NCBI GenBank assembly: GCA_030374765.1 | Contig: JARGXX010000002.1 | Coordinates: 930,001 to 994,000, forward strand | DNA length: 64,000 nt | From: Agarophyton chilense | Lineage: Eukaryota > Rhodophyta > Florideophyceae > Gracilariales > Gracilariaceae | Direction of reading: 5' to 3' | Shown: positions 1 to 11,460 of the stretch, in pieces | Layout of the letters: each line of letters opens with the position of its first letter | How positions within the stretch are numbered: position 1 is the first letter of the stretch | Translations under genes and position numbers: made by a program | Notes under the pieces: generated by a model | Seen by the model: the letters and a program-made list of their open reading frames with translations, nothing else | Databases searched by the model: none | What the model was told of the DNA's origin: nothing

Positions 1-1
1 C

Positions 2-964
2 GCTAGCGATTATCAGATAGGGTGTGCCCTTTTTCTAACACACGAAGACGGCATATCACATCCTATTGGATACTGGTCGAGAACACTGCACCAGGCAGAC
101 AAGAACTACTCTGTGTCAGAAAAGGAATGCATTGCGATGGTTTGAGCTCTCAGAACTCTTAGATCTTACCTACAGGGTGCTCGCTTTACGGTCAATACCG
201 ATCAATCATGCCTCAGATGGATCATGTCGATTACTGACCCGTCGGGACGCTTAATGGGATGGGGTTTGCGCCTTTCAGAATTTGATTTCACAATCAACTA
301 CAAGAGGGGAACTTCAAACGTACACGCTGAGGCGTTATCGCAACTCGAGACCTTGGGAAAAACCCAATTGGAAATCGATGATGAGATACCATGTTTGGTA
401 ACGGAAAATTCGAGAACGAAAGTAGAAGAACTAGAAGATCTAGAAGAAGAAGATTATCAAATGAAATTACTGGTAGCTCATACTATGGACACTAATCCAG
501 AAGATCATCTCGAACGAATCTCTCTTGAAGAGCGTTCACGTGAAGAAGTCACATATGACCTCTGCGCGGCTATCCGCTCTCATCTTAGCGAGGGGAAGGG
601 TTTGCCTTTTCGTCTCGACGATCGAGGAGTCTTTGTTCGAACTGTTGATTTGTATGAGCAAATCGTGATACCACACTCTCTCAAGAGCAGAGTACTGCAT
701 TTGGCACATTATTCGCAAATGCCTGGTCATCCAGGAGTTACGAAGCTGTATCTAACCCTCAAAAGTGACTTTTATTGGCCAACTTTGGCAATGGACTGTC
801 ATGCGAGAGCTAAGATGTGCGTAATGTGCGCGAGGATTAGAGTGAAGCTCTGTAAAAAGAAGTCAGTGAAGCTCTTCCCAGCAATCGCACCTCTACAGTA
901 TGTCAGTATTGACATACCTGGGAAATTGATCAGCTCAAAGCGGGGAAACAGATACCTTTGGTAA
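2..964 (+). pseudogene. Gypsy element A: RNase H and integrase N-terminus (broken pol)
   Basis: This is the middle of a Ty3/gypsy pol gene cut by the window edge. The frame opens inside RNase H with G-Y-W-S-R and S-E-K-E-C, reads a stop at 143-145 where relatives have the Trp of V-W-A-L, and continues in the same frame through the R-L-S-E-F-D segment. It then enters the integrase HHCC zinc finger near 700-840 (His residues, then C-V-M-C) and the first catalytic Asp in Y-V-S-I-D-I-P. The frame closes at 962-964, one base out of phase with the integrase core that follows. The TGG-to-TGA stop and the frameshift make this copy non-functional unless recoded. Family assignment rests on the motif order RNase H, zinc finger, DD35E, which is typical of Metaviridae-type elements. 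Confidence 0.85.
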
Positions 965-2778
965 TATCTGATCGCTTCTCTAAGCTGGTTAAGACTGTTC
1001 CGCTGAAACGGATTACTGCTTCCATGATAGCACGAGCGTTTATCCAACATTGGGTTTATTACTACGGACCACCGGATACTCTGCTCTTAGATAATGACAA
1101 GCAATTCGTTCCACGCTTCTTTCAAAATGTATTCAGGATACTTGGAGTTAAGAACGTGTTCACTACGACGTATCATCAGAAATGTAACGGGCGGGTGGAA
1201 CGGTACAAACGTACACTACTCGCCGCAATTCGGCACTACATCGGAGAACAACCGAAGGACTGGGATATGTATACAGACACGCTTTGCTACGCGTACAAAA
1301 CGCAAGTGCATTCGACGACGAAGCTAACACCCTTTGAATTGCTAATATCTCGACGACCAGCGGCTTTGGAAAGCAAGGTAGATTCGGGCAGAACCGAAGA
1401 AGAGTCAATGCCGACGGCGGCTCAGTTTTTCCTACGCTGGAGGAATGAGTTGCGCAAACGCACTACACAGGCTGCAAAAAAGATGGGAAAGGCCCAAGCG
1501 CGCTACAAGCGAAATTACGACGCGTCAATGCGACTGGCACTCCCGGATATCCGAGTCGGAGGACACGTTTTCATGAGAGTGGAAAGCAAAGATAGCCGGA
1601 AGACCGGAAGAAAAAAGGAACGGAAACGCCGTCATAAGTTAGCGCCGATCGCTACAGGACCGCATGAAGTTGTAGAATTCTACGAATATACCGTGGTAAT
1701 ACGGAGAGGTACTGAGGTGGAGCGCATTTCTCGCGATCGAGTTGTTGGTGCGCCAGATCGAGAAGCTGACGTACAGCGAGAGGAATACACCCGTGGAGAT
1801 ATTGAGGTGCAGGAGCCACCACAGCCACTTGTTGTGCAGGAGCTTGCGGACATACTGCCGCAGGGCAGAATAATTTCAAAACTGCCACGTGGTGAAAAGA
1901 GTTCGGAAATCCGACGTACAGGGCTGAACAACAGTTTTGAGACACACGGCGCATCTACCCATGACATAATCATAGCTCCCACTGTAGCAGTGAGAGGAGA
2001 CACGGCGATCCGCACTGTGAGCGCGCAGCAATCTGTAGTCTCTCTCTCAGACCACGCGGTGGACGCGAAAGAAATTGAGGATGGAACCTCACGAATCAGA
2101 AGTCTTGAAGGCTCTACAAAGAGTCCTGATGACAGAACAGAATCGCCATTTGGCGTAGAATCAGAGCGAACCGAAGCTGAAATCAGCAAGCCCACTCTGC
2201 AAAACGGATTGAAGAGCGTAACTATATCTGAGGAGCGCAGAAGGTCTCAAGGAAAGAAGAACTCCACAAGGTACCCCGCAGTTGTGGAGACACCACATGG
2301 AGACAGTATGACTGTATCGGCTGACCCAGTTGCGGCGGATACCGAGCATTTGCGGAGACCCCCAGAACATCCAGACACCTTAAATCCGGAAGAGAAGAAG
2401 CCCAACGGGGCAAGCATAAGGCGTACAGTGGCAACTGAAGTCATGTTTTCGCGGCAAGGTTCGGAAAAAACGAGAAGGAAGTTGGAAGCACCGACAAGAC
2501 CGGAAAGATATAGGGAAACCAGACGACTGGCTTTGAGAACCTCGGAGGTGGATGAGACGACAGAACGTGATGACACGATTCCGAACACTACAGCAAACGC
2601 TATGGAACCTGTTGACAGGAGTGTCACCCCGACTGAGGAGTCCGCAACCGAGGAGATGGAATACATCATCGAACGAATTCCAGATCATGGATGGAATGCA
2701 AAGGACAACAGTTTACTGTTTAAAGTGGGTTGGTATGGGTATCGGAAGACGATACATGGGAGCCCATACGCAATATAA
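958..2778 (+). pseudogene. Gypsy element A: integrase core, long tail and chromodomain
   Basis: This continues pol in the -1 frame. It carries the second catalytic Asp (L-L-D-N-D-K-Q-F) and, exactly 35 residues later, the catalytic Glu (N-G-R-V-E-R-Y), so the DD35E spacing is intact. A basic GPY-like region near residues 210-250 (P-I-A-T-G-P-H-E-V-V) is followed by a tail of about 300 residues rich in charged and Ser/Thr residues. At about 2650-2740 a chromodomain begins with Y-I-I-E-R-I and V-G-W-Y-G-Y. Compared with the copy at 51.5 kb, four bases are missing just after that point, so the closing D-D-T-W motif is out of frame. Chromodomain integrases are known to steer insertion to particular chromatin. 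No ATG supports the start; the frame opens at TTG. Confidence 0.85.
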
Positions 2779-2894
2779 CACGATCACACGTGCTCGCGTA
2801 CTGCCAACGTGCTAAACTGGATGTTCCAGACACTATTGATGGCGGTCTAGGTGGTTTGGTTGTATCAGAAGAGCCTGATCGAATCTGATACCAA

Positions 2895-3006
2895 CAGAAG
2901 AATGAAGTAACTCCAGAAAGAGGAAGAATGAAGTGGATGTCAACAAGAAGTTAGAAGTGAAGAAAGAAGAGGAGATGCCTGCAGAAAGAAGAAGGAGCAA
3001 AGAAAT
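2895..3006 (+). other. Purine-rich tract between pol and convergent ORF
   Basis: This stretch is almost entirely A and G on the pol sense strand, so it is pyrimidine-rich in the sense of the opposing aORF. It fills the gap between the end of pol and the end of the convergent ORF. Equivalent tracts with the same strand bias occur in related copies near 38.17-38.28 and 42.02-42.11 kb, and in element B near 21.93-22.08 kb. Its role is unknown; a central polypurine primer or an RNA-processing signal are possibilities. Confidence 0.5.
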
Positions 3007-3024
3007 AGCCGAACATCAAAGGGT

Positions 3025-3038
3025 TTTATTTTTTTATT
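3025..3038 (-). terminator. Twin AATAAA poly(A) signals of element A aORF
   Basis: Read on the minus strand, two AATAAA hexamers (3033-3038 and 3025-3030) lie about 50 bases after the aORF stop at 3087. The same arrangement is kept in copy D at 42008-42013, on the plus strand. This suggests that the convergent ORF makes its own polyadenylated transcript. It is a sequence match only, with no transcript evidence. Confidence 0.45.
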
Positions 3039-3086
3039 TCAAGACTACCGATAGTCGGTTTGTGACAGTGCCCTCAGGCAAGAAGG

Positions 3087-4737
3087 TTAAGGAGTCGGGT
3101 TATCCGAGTTGATACCCATCGAGGAGCGCAAGAGATTCAGCATCGGTTGTCGCTTTTCTTGAACAAGGTGGGAGGAATCCCAGAGTCTTCGAGGAACTGC
3201 CTCAGATTTCCAAGCTCGGAATCGTGGGAAGCCACTGTGGGTCGAACAGGCTCAGATGCAGGGCTCCGCATCGCTACAGGGACCACTGGCTCCATGCCGT
3301 CGTTCTCACCCAAAGTGAGATCCTCGAGGATGACCTCTTCTAGCTCTTCATCGTAATCGATTTCTTGCATCTCGTCAACGATGGCGTCGGCATTCTGAGC
3401 AGTTGGATCGTGTATGGAACCAGTCGGCTGGGTCGGAGGCATTGCTCGCGGAGTTTCCCGGAGAACTTTGGCGTGATCGCCGTCGATATGCTGGTTAGTC
3501 CAGGGGTCGTATCAGACAAAGCCAGCGCCGGGACCGGGTCTTCCGGGTGAACAGTCGCGACGATGACGTCTTCTACCCTGCTGTTCAGAAGGAAGAAGGG
3601 TACAGTCGATCTGGTCAATGACATCCATCAGACGCAAAACTTCTTCGTGATTGGCACGTGAGCCCAGCACGAGCGACAGATCGAGTTCTCTCGCAAGTTG
3701 TCGAGCAATCGGGCTCTTATACCACAAACGATGTGTGTCGTAAACATCCCAAGGCATGAAAACGGCCATCTTCGCGATGAATTCACTGTAGACGACTACC
3801 CAATAACCGGAAAACGGATCATTCGCGAGTAAGGAACCTACGTAGGTGATTAAAGGACGGAGTTCCACAGGACAGCCACGTGGACTCTCGATCTCATGCC
3901 AGTATTGATGAATTGGAACGTAGCGCCTGACGCGCGAGTTATACCAAATTCGGTCTACTTCGAGCATCTGGTATGGAACCAAGTATCCCAGTCGAGATCT
4001 GGTACGGCGTTCACACCGGGGGAATTCCCAATACGGATTATTCCGATTGCGGAGATAGCGGAATTACGCGCGTAATTGAGGACTGTTGGAACAGAGGGCC
4101 ACGTTCGATACTCCACGAACACCGCGCCACCTTTGGACATCCAAAGCCGTTAGGTTTTCGACATACTTGTAGGCCTCGCCATTTGTTCTGGCACACCAGG
4201 TATCGAATTTCCAATCTTCATTGAGAGGTACCGAGCCGAAAATGCGGCGTAGTCACTGGTACACCAGACGGGGGAATCGTTCGCGCGCCTCGAGCAAGCT
4301 CTCGTTTCCGAAGTGACTGATCGCATTGTTTGGAAGGGCGCAATGGCTCATCTAATCTGTTGTAAACAACGTATGCCATGGGATACCATCGGAAAGGCGA
4401 CCGGCGACCCCATACTGATTCGTCAGAGCTTCGTCGCGGACCGCCGCAGGGAAAAACCAAGGCGCTCGCGCGTATAATGAAGAGGGCTACAGGGGTCTAG
4501 GCCGACGAAGTCCGCGTAATGTGGGAACCTCTGTACGGAGGAGGACGCAGGTTGCAGAACAGCTGCTGTGGAAGAAAGTTATGTAGGACCAGGACCGGAA
4601 GCCGATTGCGGCAAAGGGGCAGTTCGGGAGATTGGAGCGGAACCTCTAGGCGTTGCAGAAGTCTGCTGAATCGGAGGGTTGTCGAGATCGCCATAAGACG
4701 TCGGTGGATTGACCACGTAAGACGGAAGGTTGCTCAT
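3087..4737 (-). pseudogene. Convergent accessory ORF (aORF) of gypsy element A, degraded
   Basis: This is a protein gene of about 550 codons on the strand opposite to pol, lying between pol and the 3' LTR. I do not recognise the family. It starts M-S-N-L-P-S-Y (ATG at 4737) with a Pro/Ser/Thr/Gln-rich N-terminus of about 100 residues. Next come segments matching copies D and E (R-T-N-G-E-A-Y; R-W-R-G-V-R-G-V), then a Trp/Tyr-rich region at 3510-3980 (Y-W-V-V-V-Y-S-E-F; W-D-V-Y-D-T). After L-D-L...L-M-D-V-I-D comes a Y-D-P-W-T-N core, an acidic stretch and D-S-G-I-P-P. The frame is broken by several shifts and by TGA at 3512-3514 where relatives have Trp. The true end matches D and E as S-S-M-G...P-T-P, stop 3087-3089. 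No signal peptide or membrane segment is evident. Confidence 0.6.
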
Positions 4738-5091
4738 CGCGAGATGTCAGATACAAGAAAAGTTTGAAGGATCGAATGGCGAGATGATCGCAAGGTGGAT
4801 TGGGAAAACACAAGGTTGTGATTCGAAAAGAAGAATCAGAATGTCCGAGAAGCGCGCTGCGATTGCTTTTACAGACAATGCGTCGCGGGGGCTCCGCTCT
4901 TAACGGGGGGGATATGTACCATTCTGGATGCACCTGAGTTCGACCGTTCGAAATACTACGAAGTCGCGATACGGCATTCATAAGCTATTTCTTGGGATAT
5001 ACTCGGTTACGAGAAGTTATGAGAAGATTTAATTCATGGAAAGGATTGGACAGGAGAAATTTAATTAGGAAGTACTGTATTTAGTGTACAC
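4738..5091. promoter_or_regulatory. Leader between aORF start and 3' LTR (possible antisense promoter)
   Basis: This segment of about 350 bp separates the aORF start from the inner edge of the 3' LTR. It is recognisably conserved with 40898-41246 (D), 36156-36484 (E) and 35193-35572 (G); for example, all share a block reading CTTATGAATGCC or close to it on the aORF strand. Short frames through it are not consistent between copies, so I read it as non-coding. Its position makes it the likely 5' region of the antisense transcript. No TATA box or other core element is convincing. Confidence 0.4.
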
Positions 5092-5695
5092 TGTAAGGTG
5101 CCATCACAAAATATTTTATTTGGTATTATTTAAATAATGGTTTAGTGGCACTCCACGTGTATGCATTACTGTACAGTACTTGCTTTGCCTCTTGGCACAT
5201 TAAAGGGCGCGAGACCCAGGTGAGGACGGCGAAGGCCAACCAACAACCAACCAACCTAAAGACCTTCTTGGTGAGTGCTAGAAATCCTAAAGTGGTTCAC
5301 CACAAAGGGGCACCTATAGCATCAGTTCTCAACCGTTCTGAGCTATAGATCTTGTTCCGAGGATACCCTCTACTATTGCGCGTTTATTGCCCTTTTTCTA
5401 CAGCTTTCTGTGTGTGTGTGTGTGTGTTGTTTCGTTGTTGTTTTCTCTACTGTTACCTGGTTATTTGTGTTATCACAAAGGTTGTCGAGCCGATATCGTG
5501 TGCATTACATACAGCCGTATCCGGATATCCGCCTCGTAAATAAACGTACTATCCCCATGGTTCAGGCACACCTGGTTGCTTTCCGCACACTCTCTTCTTA
5601 TCTAGTAACCGTCGCTCGCAAGGCGACACCCGCTCTTCGCATTTATTGCTGTGAATACCCACTGCACCGAGACCTCTACAGGCCTGAACACCATA
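5092..5695 (+). mobile_element. 3' LTR of gypsy element A
   Basis: The LTR begins TGTAAGGTGCC and ends near ACACCATA. It aligns over its whole length with the minus-strand LTR at 40290-40897 and more weakly with those at 34610-35192 and 35573-36155. Those copies end in TACCACA or close variants, so the expected end here is a mutated CCACA. A (TG)n run lies at about 5409-5428. The right boundary is uncertain by a few bases because no target-site duplication can be tested. Confidence 0.75.
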
Positions 5696-6260
5696 CTCTT
5701 GGATGGGTTTCCCGAGCGGAGTTTTCATCTCTCACTCCAGACTAATTGATGTGGCCGATGAAATCCACAAGATGGATAAAGTCGGTATGATTCTCACGTT
5801 ATCCCAGGACAAGGGAAAGATCGATACCTCTCACACATCTTTGCGCTGTTGGCGACATGCAGCAAACTCTAAAGCTATCATAAGCTTCCTAAATAAAGAA
5901 AACGGCCGTCTTTGCGATAAACACGGTATAAACTCCCATCCAATATCTTGAGGGCGGGTAGCTTAGAAAATTAGGTCCAATGTAAGAAATCGAAAGTAAG
6001 GGCTCTACGGGGAAATTGGACTTTCTGTCACCGCCAAATGTCCCGGTTTGCCGATGTCACACCCGAAGCGCGAGTTCTGCCGAATGCGACCGATCTAAAT
6101 AATTTGATACGGCACCAAATAGCCCAATCGAGATAGAGTACGATGTTTCCAACGAGGATAATCCCAGTAGAAAATCTAAATCTTGCGTAGGAAGCGGAAA
6201 TCTGGACGGAGATGAGGTTGTTAAAAGTAGAGATCTACGATAGCAGAAGCTGGTATTGTT
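5696..6260 (-). pseudogene. aORF fragment of an older gypsy copy (H)
   Basis: Immediately outside the LTR of element A lies DNA that again resembles the aORF middle region. Read on the minus strand it shows L-V-P-Y-Q, then an N-S-R segment, then a degraded counterpart of the Y-W-V-V-V-Y region, with many stops and shifts. Its order and orientation match the aORF of element A at about 3480-4060. The simplest reading is that A inserted into the aORF of an older element in the same orientation. Too decayed to encode a product. Confidence 0.5.
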
Positions 6261-7782
6261 TCCATGTTAACGGTTATATGCGGCCAGTTCTTGCTCTGAT
6301 GATGACAATCGATGACCAATCGCCGCCTCTCTTCCCCTGAAGAGTTCTGGTACCATACTGTGAAGGCTGAGGAAATCATTAGTCCTCCTATGCCTTGTTC
6401 ATTGCGGAGTCTAGTGTGATCTCGTCGTAAATGTTCTCTTTCAAAACTGTTTCAAAGTTTTTTTCTGCGGATATTTTTTGTCTCGCAACGTCTGTATAAT
6501 TTTTGGAAGCAAAAAATTACTTCCGAATGAGACTGCAGGTAGATCCATGACCCCAACGTAAATGGCTCGTGCCACATAACTTGGCGCCCTGAGATGCCAT
6601 GCTATTTGTCTGCGAGCAACGCAGCCAGTTTTCAAAGCGGACACTCCCGAAAAAACCGCTTCCGAGACTGGGATGTCTAAAGGCCCCATTTCTTGGACGT
6701 GTTTCCTTCCTTCGGCTGCCCATCTTTAGCGATTCTTAACAACTGAGATATCCGGTACATTTCCAACTCTTTCGCTTTCTATATCTCAATACAGCGAGTC
6801 AAAGCTTCTTATGAAGCCCGATAAGACTCTGAAAAGACAAAATCGTGTATTTTCAACGACAAGTGCAAATTGTTTTTCAAAAATTCGATACTTTGTCTCG
6901 ATACTTCACAAAAGTACTGCCCACGAATCGTAACGACTTCTTATGCTACTCAGTAGAATCTCCTGCCAATAACAGCAACTAAAGAAGTTGTTTAGATCTA
7001 GGCTTGACTTTCTTCCCGATTCGTATACATGTGAGCCCAAGTTACAGCCATACGCCGGTGGCGATGATTAATTATCATATTTTAGCAGAACGGTTTTCTC
7101 TATATCTCAACTCGTTACAAAACGAGGTAGCCGGCGGTTTGAAGAAACACAAGTGACTCAGCGTGACGTGTACATCTTGGGTGAACATCGTTTTTTCGTC
7201 ATCAATGTTTTTTATAGCAATCCTCCGCCCGGCAAGACACAAGTCTTTTTCCGTCGGCTTAGCAACCTCTCAAGATTCTTGAAACTGCAAAAAATTCAAA
7301 CCATCTTGTTGAAGGTTCGAAGGTATATTAACATACATGATGCTCGCATTTTGATCGCACGAATTGTGAAGATATCTCTTTTTCGGTTTAAGGGTAGCTT
7401 CTTGAAAGGAAAGGACATGGTAGTGCTGGTGTAAAGTGCTCAGTCTGGTTTAGCCGTACTCGTACTCTTCAAAGCACGCTCTTTAGCCTTAAAAGTTGAT
7501 CGCTGTCCTGTTCGGACAAACTCGCAAATCGTAAATGGATGGTAAAGGAATTTATGGACAAAACCGATGTAATCCAGGGTATCCCGGCCAAAAACCAACC
7601 GCACGACGCGAAAATGATGTCGAGAGAATCGCCACATTTGTCGCTTTGTTAAAAGAAAGCATAGAATACACCAATAATCAGTGTAATGCTCTGAGAACGG
7701 TCGAATGGCACAAATGATAGGACAGTCACGGCGCATTTTCCCATTTAATTAGCTTTATTTGAGGCAAACTACAGCTTTTATG
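6261..7782. other. No gene recognised
   Basis: Only short, unremarkable frames are seen on both strands; the longest, about 93 codons at 7153-7434 on the plus strand, has no motif I recognise. The frames at 7440-7736 may be diverged flanks of the transposase relic to the right. Confidence 0.4.
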
Positions 7783-8543
7783 TCAACCATAGAGCTGCGT
7801 TCTGAACGATGCGCGACCTCCCGCAATGGCTCGCTTCAACGCCATCAGATGTTGCCGCGCTTTGAAAAGTTCAACGCTCATGCCGCTAAAGATAGATCGC
7901 ACGCGATCGCGATCAGCATGAAAGCAAGCAGCGGCTTTAAGCTGCACATGGAGACGCTTGTCAGCAGCGCGAGCTCGCCCGAGCTTTTGGCAGAATTCTT
8001 GATCTCTTCGTACGACATCTGTAGCATGCTTTGCGCGTGCCGTATCCATCATAGTTTCGGACGTCATAACGCAACCAATAGTTGTATCAATGTAGACACA
8101 GACCACATTCTGAGCATCCGAACCCAACACCCTCTCCTTGTAGTCTATGCATCGCTTTTAAAACCATTTCTCCAGTTTTGCACCCGACAGCGTCTTGTGT
8201 AACGTAGCATTTCCAGGTCGAGGAACACCAAGAACCCGCTCAGGAGCGACGGCCCACAACCCTGTCCGACGAAAGCCAGCCTCAATAACTTTTCTTATAA
8301 ACGCAGCGTAGAACGCCTCACGGAGCAGCGCCATACTTGAAAACATATCAATATGTTAGCATTAGAATCATCGAGGGTAACTTCCGCGCTAACCCTGTTC
8401 AGATGAGACTTAAAAGAATAAAACATCATAGCACCTAGAGGCTGTGTCTTTCCAGTACTATGTGCTGGGAGAGAATATACAATTATGTCGTTCTTGTAAA
8501 ACTTTAGAGCAACGTCTGCTAGTATAACCGGTCGGGGCACCAT
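7783..8543 (-). pseudogene. Pogo/DDE_1-type transposase relic 1
   Basis: Two overlapping minus-strand frames carry hallmarks of the DDE_1 (pogo/Tigger/jerky) transposase C-terminal half. These are a segment L-K-F-Y-K-N-D-I-I-V-Y-S-L-P-A-H-S followed by Q-P-L-G and F-Y-S-F-K-S-H-L (family pattern: LPAHtS..QPLD..F..fK), and then F-I-R-K-V-I-E-A-G-F-R-R-T-G (family: A...GFr.TGiwP). The catalytic Asp of QPLD is Gly here. The domain is split between frames, so it is a fossil. The frame at 7783-8130 may be its C-terminal extension. Confidence 0.6.
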
Positions 8544-9159
8544 TCATATGGTACCCGATATATCGGGGACCACGTCACGACATTTATGAGTAATATTAGT
8601 TTTTAGTATTTAAGACACCTTAAAAGGTATGTTATTTAAGCCTCGACAGTAGTACCGTAATGGACGAATGGACGTGCAAGGCTGGGGTTACACACATGAT
8701 ACGTGTATGGACCAGGGTTGGTTTGCACTACTATAGTCTACACGTGTAGTTTACTTTCTAGAATAGACTTAAGCGATGGCTTCACGGCCATTGGTACCAC
8801 CAAGTAAATGGTAACCGAGTGCTTGGATCTAGATTATGTCGCCTACGCGAGTCTCCGTCTCTTAACGGGAGGAATCGCGACCGGTTTGTCTAATCTATCC
8901 CCTCGGGAAGCTCAGGCGTCACTGTACCATTGTTTTTCGTGTGTTTCTTTCTCTTGTTGGTTTTCCTGTGTTTAGGAAAGTACAATGCCCCTATAAAGGG
9001 TTGTTTTTACCCGTCTTGGTTTCGCTTAGCCAGTGTGGATGCCACTTTCATAGGTATGTACGCGTGGTCGTGCGTCCTATTTCTCCCTACTTTTTCGTTT
9101 AATACTCCGCTGTTGTCTACGGAATATTCTTGTCCTTGGATCCCCCTTTGATTCTTCCC
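8544..9159. other. No gene recognised
   Basis: AT-variable DNA without a credible reading frame. It may be sequence inserted between, or separating, two transposase fossils. Confidence 0.35.
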
Positions 9160-9629
9160 CCCTTTTCAGGGTTCATCACCTTCGTAGGTATTGCCTGAAC
9201 CATAGTGGTCTTACATCCACGCATCGATGGCACGAAGGCTCGTTCGCTGAATTACGCCTCTTCACGAGAGCGGGACTCGAACACCCGAGAGGTATTTGCC
9301 TATCTGGGATTGCTCTACAAAAACCAATCGAGAACAACCAGTGATTTATGCGCCTCTTATGCGTCGTAAAACAGTAAAATCTTGCAACCACCAGTGAATA
9401 GATCCTGAATATAGTCCACAAAACGTTGGGCTCACGCCTGGAAAATAACCGAGTCAACACCACCAGTCTCTGAACTGGTCCCAATCAAATCCTTCTTTCG
9501 TAAAAAAGCGGTCGGAGTTTTTTGTACTGCAAGGCAATTTGGGTTGACGATGCGATAAATGATTATTGTTCCTTTCAAAACTAAGAGCAAAGGCCCAATA
9601 ACTTCAGCTCCACTTACAACAAAGATCAT
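9160..9629 (-). pseudogene. Pogo/DDE_1-type transposase relic 2
   Basis: The minus-strand frame from 9629 reads V-S-G-A-E-V-I-G-P-L-L-L-V-L-K-G-T, then G-G-V-D-S-V-I-F-Q-A. Continuing past stops and a frame change, it gives F-V-D-Y-I-Q-D-L-F...L-L-F-Y-D-A-x-E-A-H-K-S. This is the order of the DDE_1 core: a strand ending VLKG, then the VDS.xF..W helix, then the metal-binding Asp followed by A-H. It overlaps in domain content with relic 1, so it is a second copy rather than its missing half. Confidence 0.5.
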
Positions 9630-11460
9630 AGTACCTCTGTCTTTGTAGCGATACTAGTTTATTTCCATGTCCCGCGCTCCACCTCTCGGGAAATGACGGC
9701 TCAATAAAGACACTTCTGTGATATACTTGTCCTGTGTGACACCAACTGCGTCAAGATTGAAATTACGTTGAGCGTCAACATTATTCTCTTTTACCAGATT
9801 CTCTAAGGTTGTAAAATGATGCATCAATCTTTACCCATTTACCGATTTCAAACGCTTTTTTCCTGTGAAAGTGGACGCACGAAGGACGGTATTCTTTTGT
9901 AGCGTTTTCGAAAGCTTCGAAATATATAATTCAAAAAGTTCCTGTAATCAAATGAAAGAGCAAGTTGTCGGTTGGAAATAAGATTTGCGAAAAAAGTTTA
10001 GATGTATTCATGAAGGTAACGGTTTGAAAGGGATGTGCTCCATAGTGCATAACGCATCAAGAATGAGAGAATGCATTGTTATTTTTCGTCAAAAATACCG
10101 CGGTGATGTCCTGGGTTTCTGTTGCGAAATAAGTTCTTTCGATAGTAGAGCTTAGCTCAAGGAATAACTACTTTCTTTGAGACAGACCGGTAGGAACAAT
10201 TTGTAGCTAATGAATGAGGTTCCTGGCTTATGACCAATTCATAGGACTTGTTTGCTACGAAGAGCAGTATGTCTATATATGCAGATAAGTAATTATATTT
10301 GGATAAAAAAAACTGAGTTCAACCTATCGGTGTCAGAAATCAGCATCTGGTTGCAAGATCTGTTAGTTAAATCTTTTGAAAAGCTTTTCATATCTGGTAT
10401 TGAAGGTACTGAATACGAAAATGTCATTTACTTTTCAATCAAGTCAAACGTTTTGGAGGAAATTGACAGTCTTAAGTCGAAATATGAAATATCAAGGCTA
10501 TATTTTGAAAAATATTTAATTTTAGATATAATTCCAGCGTCCAGAAATTGGCGTCGCGTTCTATCGTTAGAGAACTAGTCTCAACTGTACTGTTTTCAAA
10601 ATTTGTACGATCGAATTTTTGGTAAAAATCAGTGGTTGCACGGAGATGAGTTGAGAGCAAAGGGAGAATCGAGACATGTGGAAAGCGTCTCTGCACTTCC
10701 CGTAGAAATGCTTTCAGAAGCTTTCTTTACCAGTTATTCGTCCTACCTCCACCGCAATCGTAGTGCTGTGGACGTCACAGAAAGTATAATATACGCTGCG
10801 GTGCCTTGCACTCCGGCGCTACTCGTCGACGGGCAAAAGGGAATTATTTAAAAAAGATTACTGCTCGCCGCATCTCGGAGATGCGCCAGCTCACTTGCAG
10901 CCCACAGTACACAGCTATAATGGACACGTTCAAACAATGCTGCACAGTGCACCCCCCTTTAGTCCCGTCTCGTAAGGAAGCGATTGAGGTAGTATGTGGA
11001 AGACAGTGGCGTGCTCTTCTGTCCTTGCGAGACAGCTGCGCGTACGAAGACAGTTGCGTCCCTTGCTCTCCCGAGAGACAGTCGCGCACACCGTATATTC
11101 GTCACGCTCGGCCAACCGCGAGGGTTCACGCCGCTCGCTACCTCTTGAACGTAGTCTTCATTGCTGTAGATTTCAAAAAAGTGTTATGAACGCGCATTCA
11201 ATTTAAAGCGCAGTTCAACTTTTTTTCACACACGCCGCATTGTATCTGAAATGGTCGGATAGACCCTGGATAACATAGAAAGATCGACGAGTTAACGAGG
11301 AATACCCGCTACCGAAACCATTTCTTTGTTGTGATTCCAAACTGAAGCGCTTACCGGAAAGTTTTTGTATTCGAGAGCACTTCTTATCTCGTAGCGTTCG
11401 AGTGGGACGTGCTCTCTTTGCCAATCCATCAGACATCACAGACGCCACTTCTTTTACACA
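9630..11460. other. No gene recognised
   Basis: The longest frames (10252-10578 plus, 108 codons; 10806-11189 plus, 127 codons) show no motif that I recognise. The second is cysteine- and arginine-rich in a way typical of chance frames. They could be diverged exons or chance. Confidence 0.35.

Noticed and set aside
954-964. Programmed -1 frameshift site in element A pol
   Set aside because: The bases do not form an X-XXY-YYZ heptamer in the incoming frame, and the re-pairing would be poor; a shared inherited deletion is simpler.
4646-4981. Minus-strand frame of 111 codons at the start of the aORF leader
   Set aside because: It is not kept in phase in D, E or G and overlaps the aORF start in another frame.
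5145-5543. Plus-strand frames inside the LTR of element A
   Set aside because: Similar frames in the D LTR only reflect LTR homology; no coding signature.
9245-9320. Possible tRNA: minus strand has GTTCGAGTCCCG
   Set aside because: The T stem pairs poorly and no anticodon or acceptor arm fits; the bases also translate within the transposase relic.
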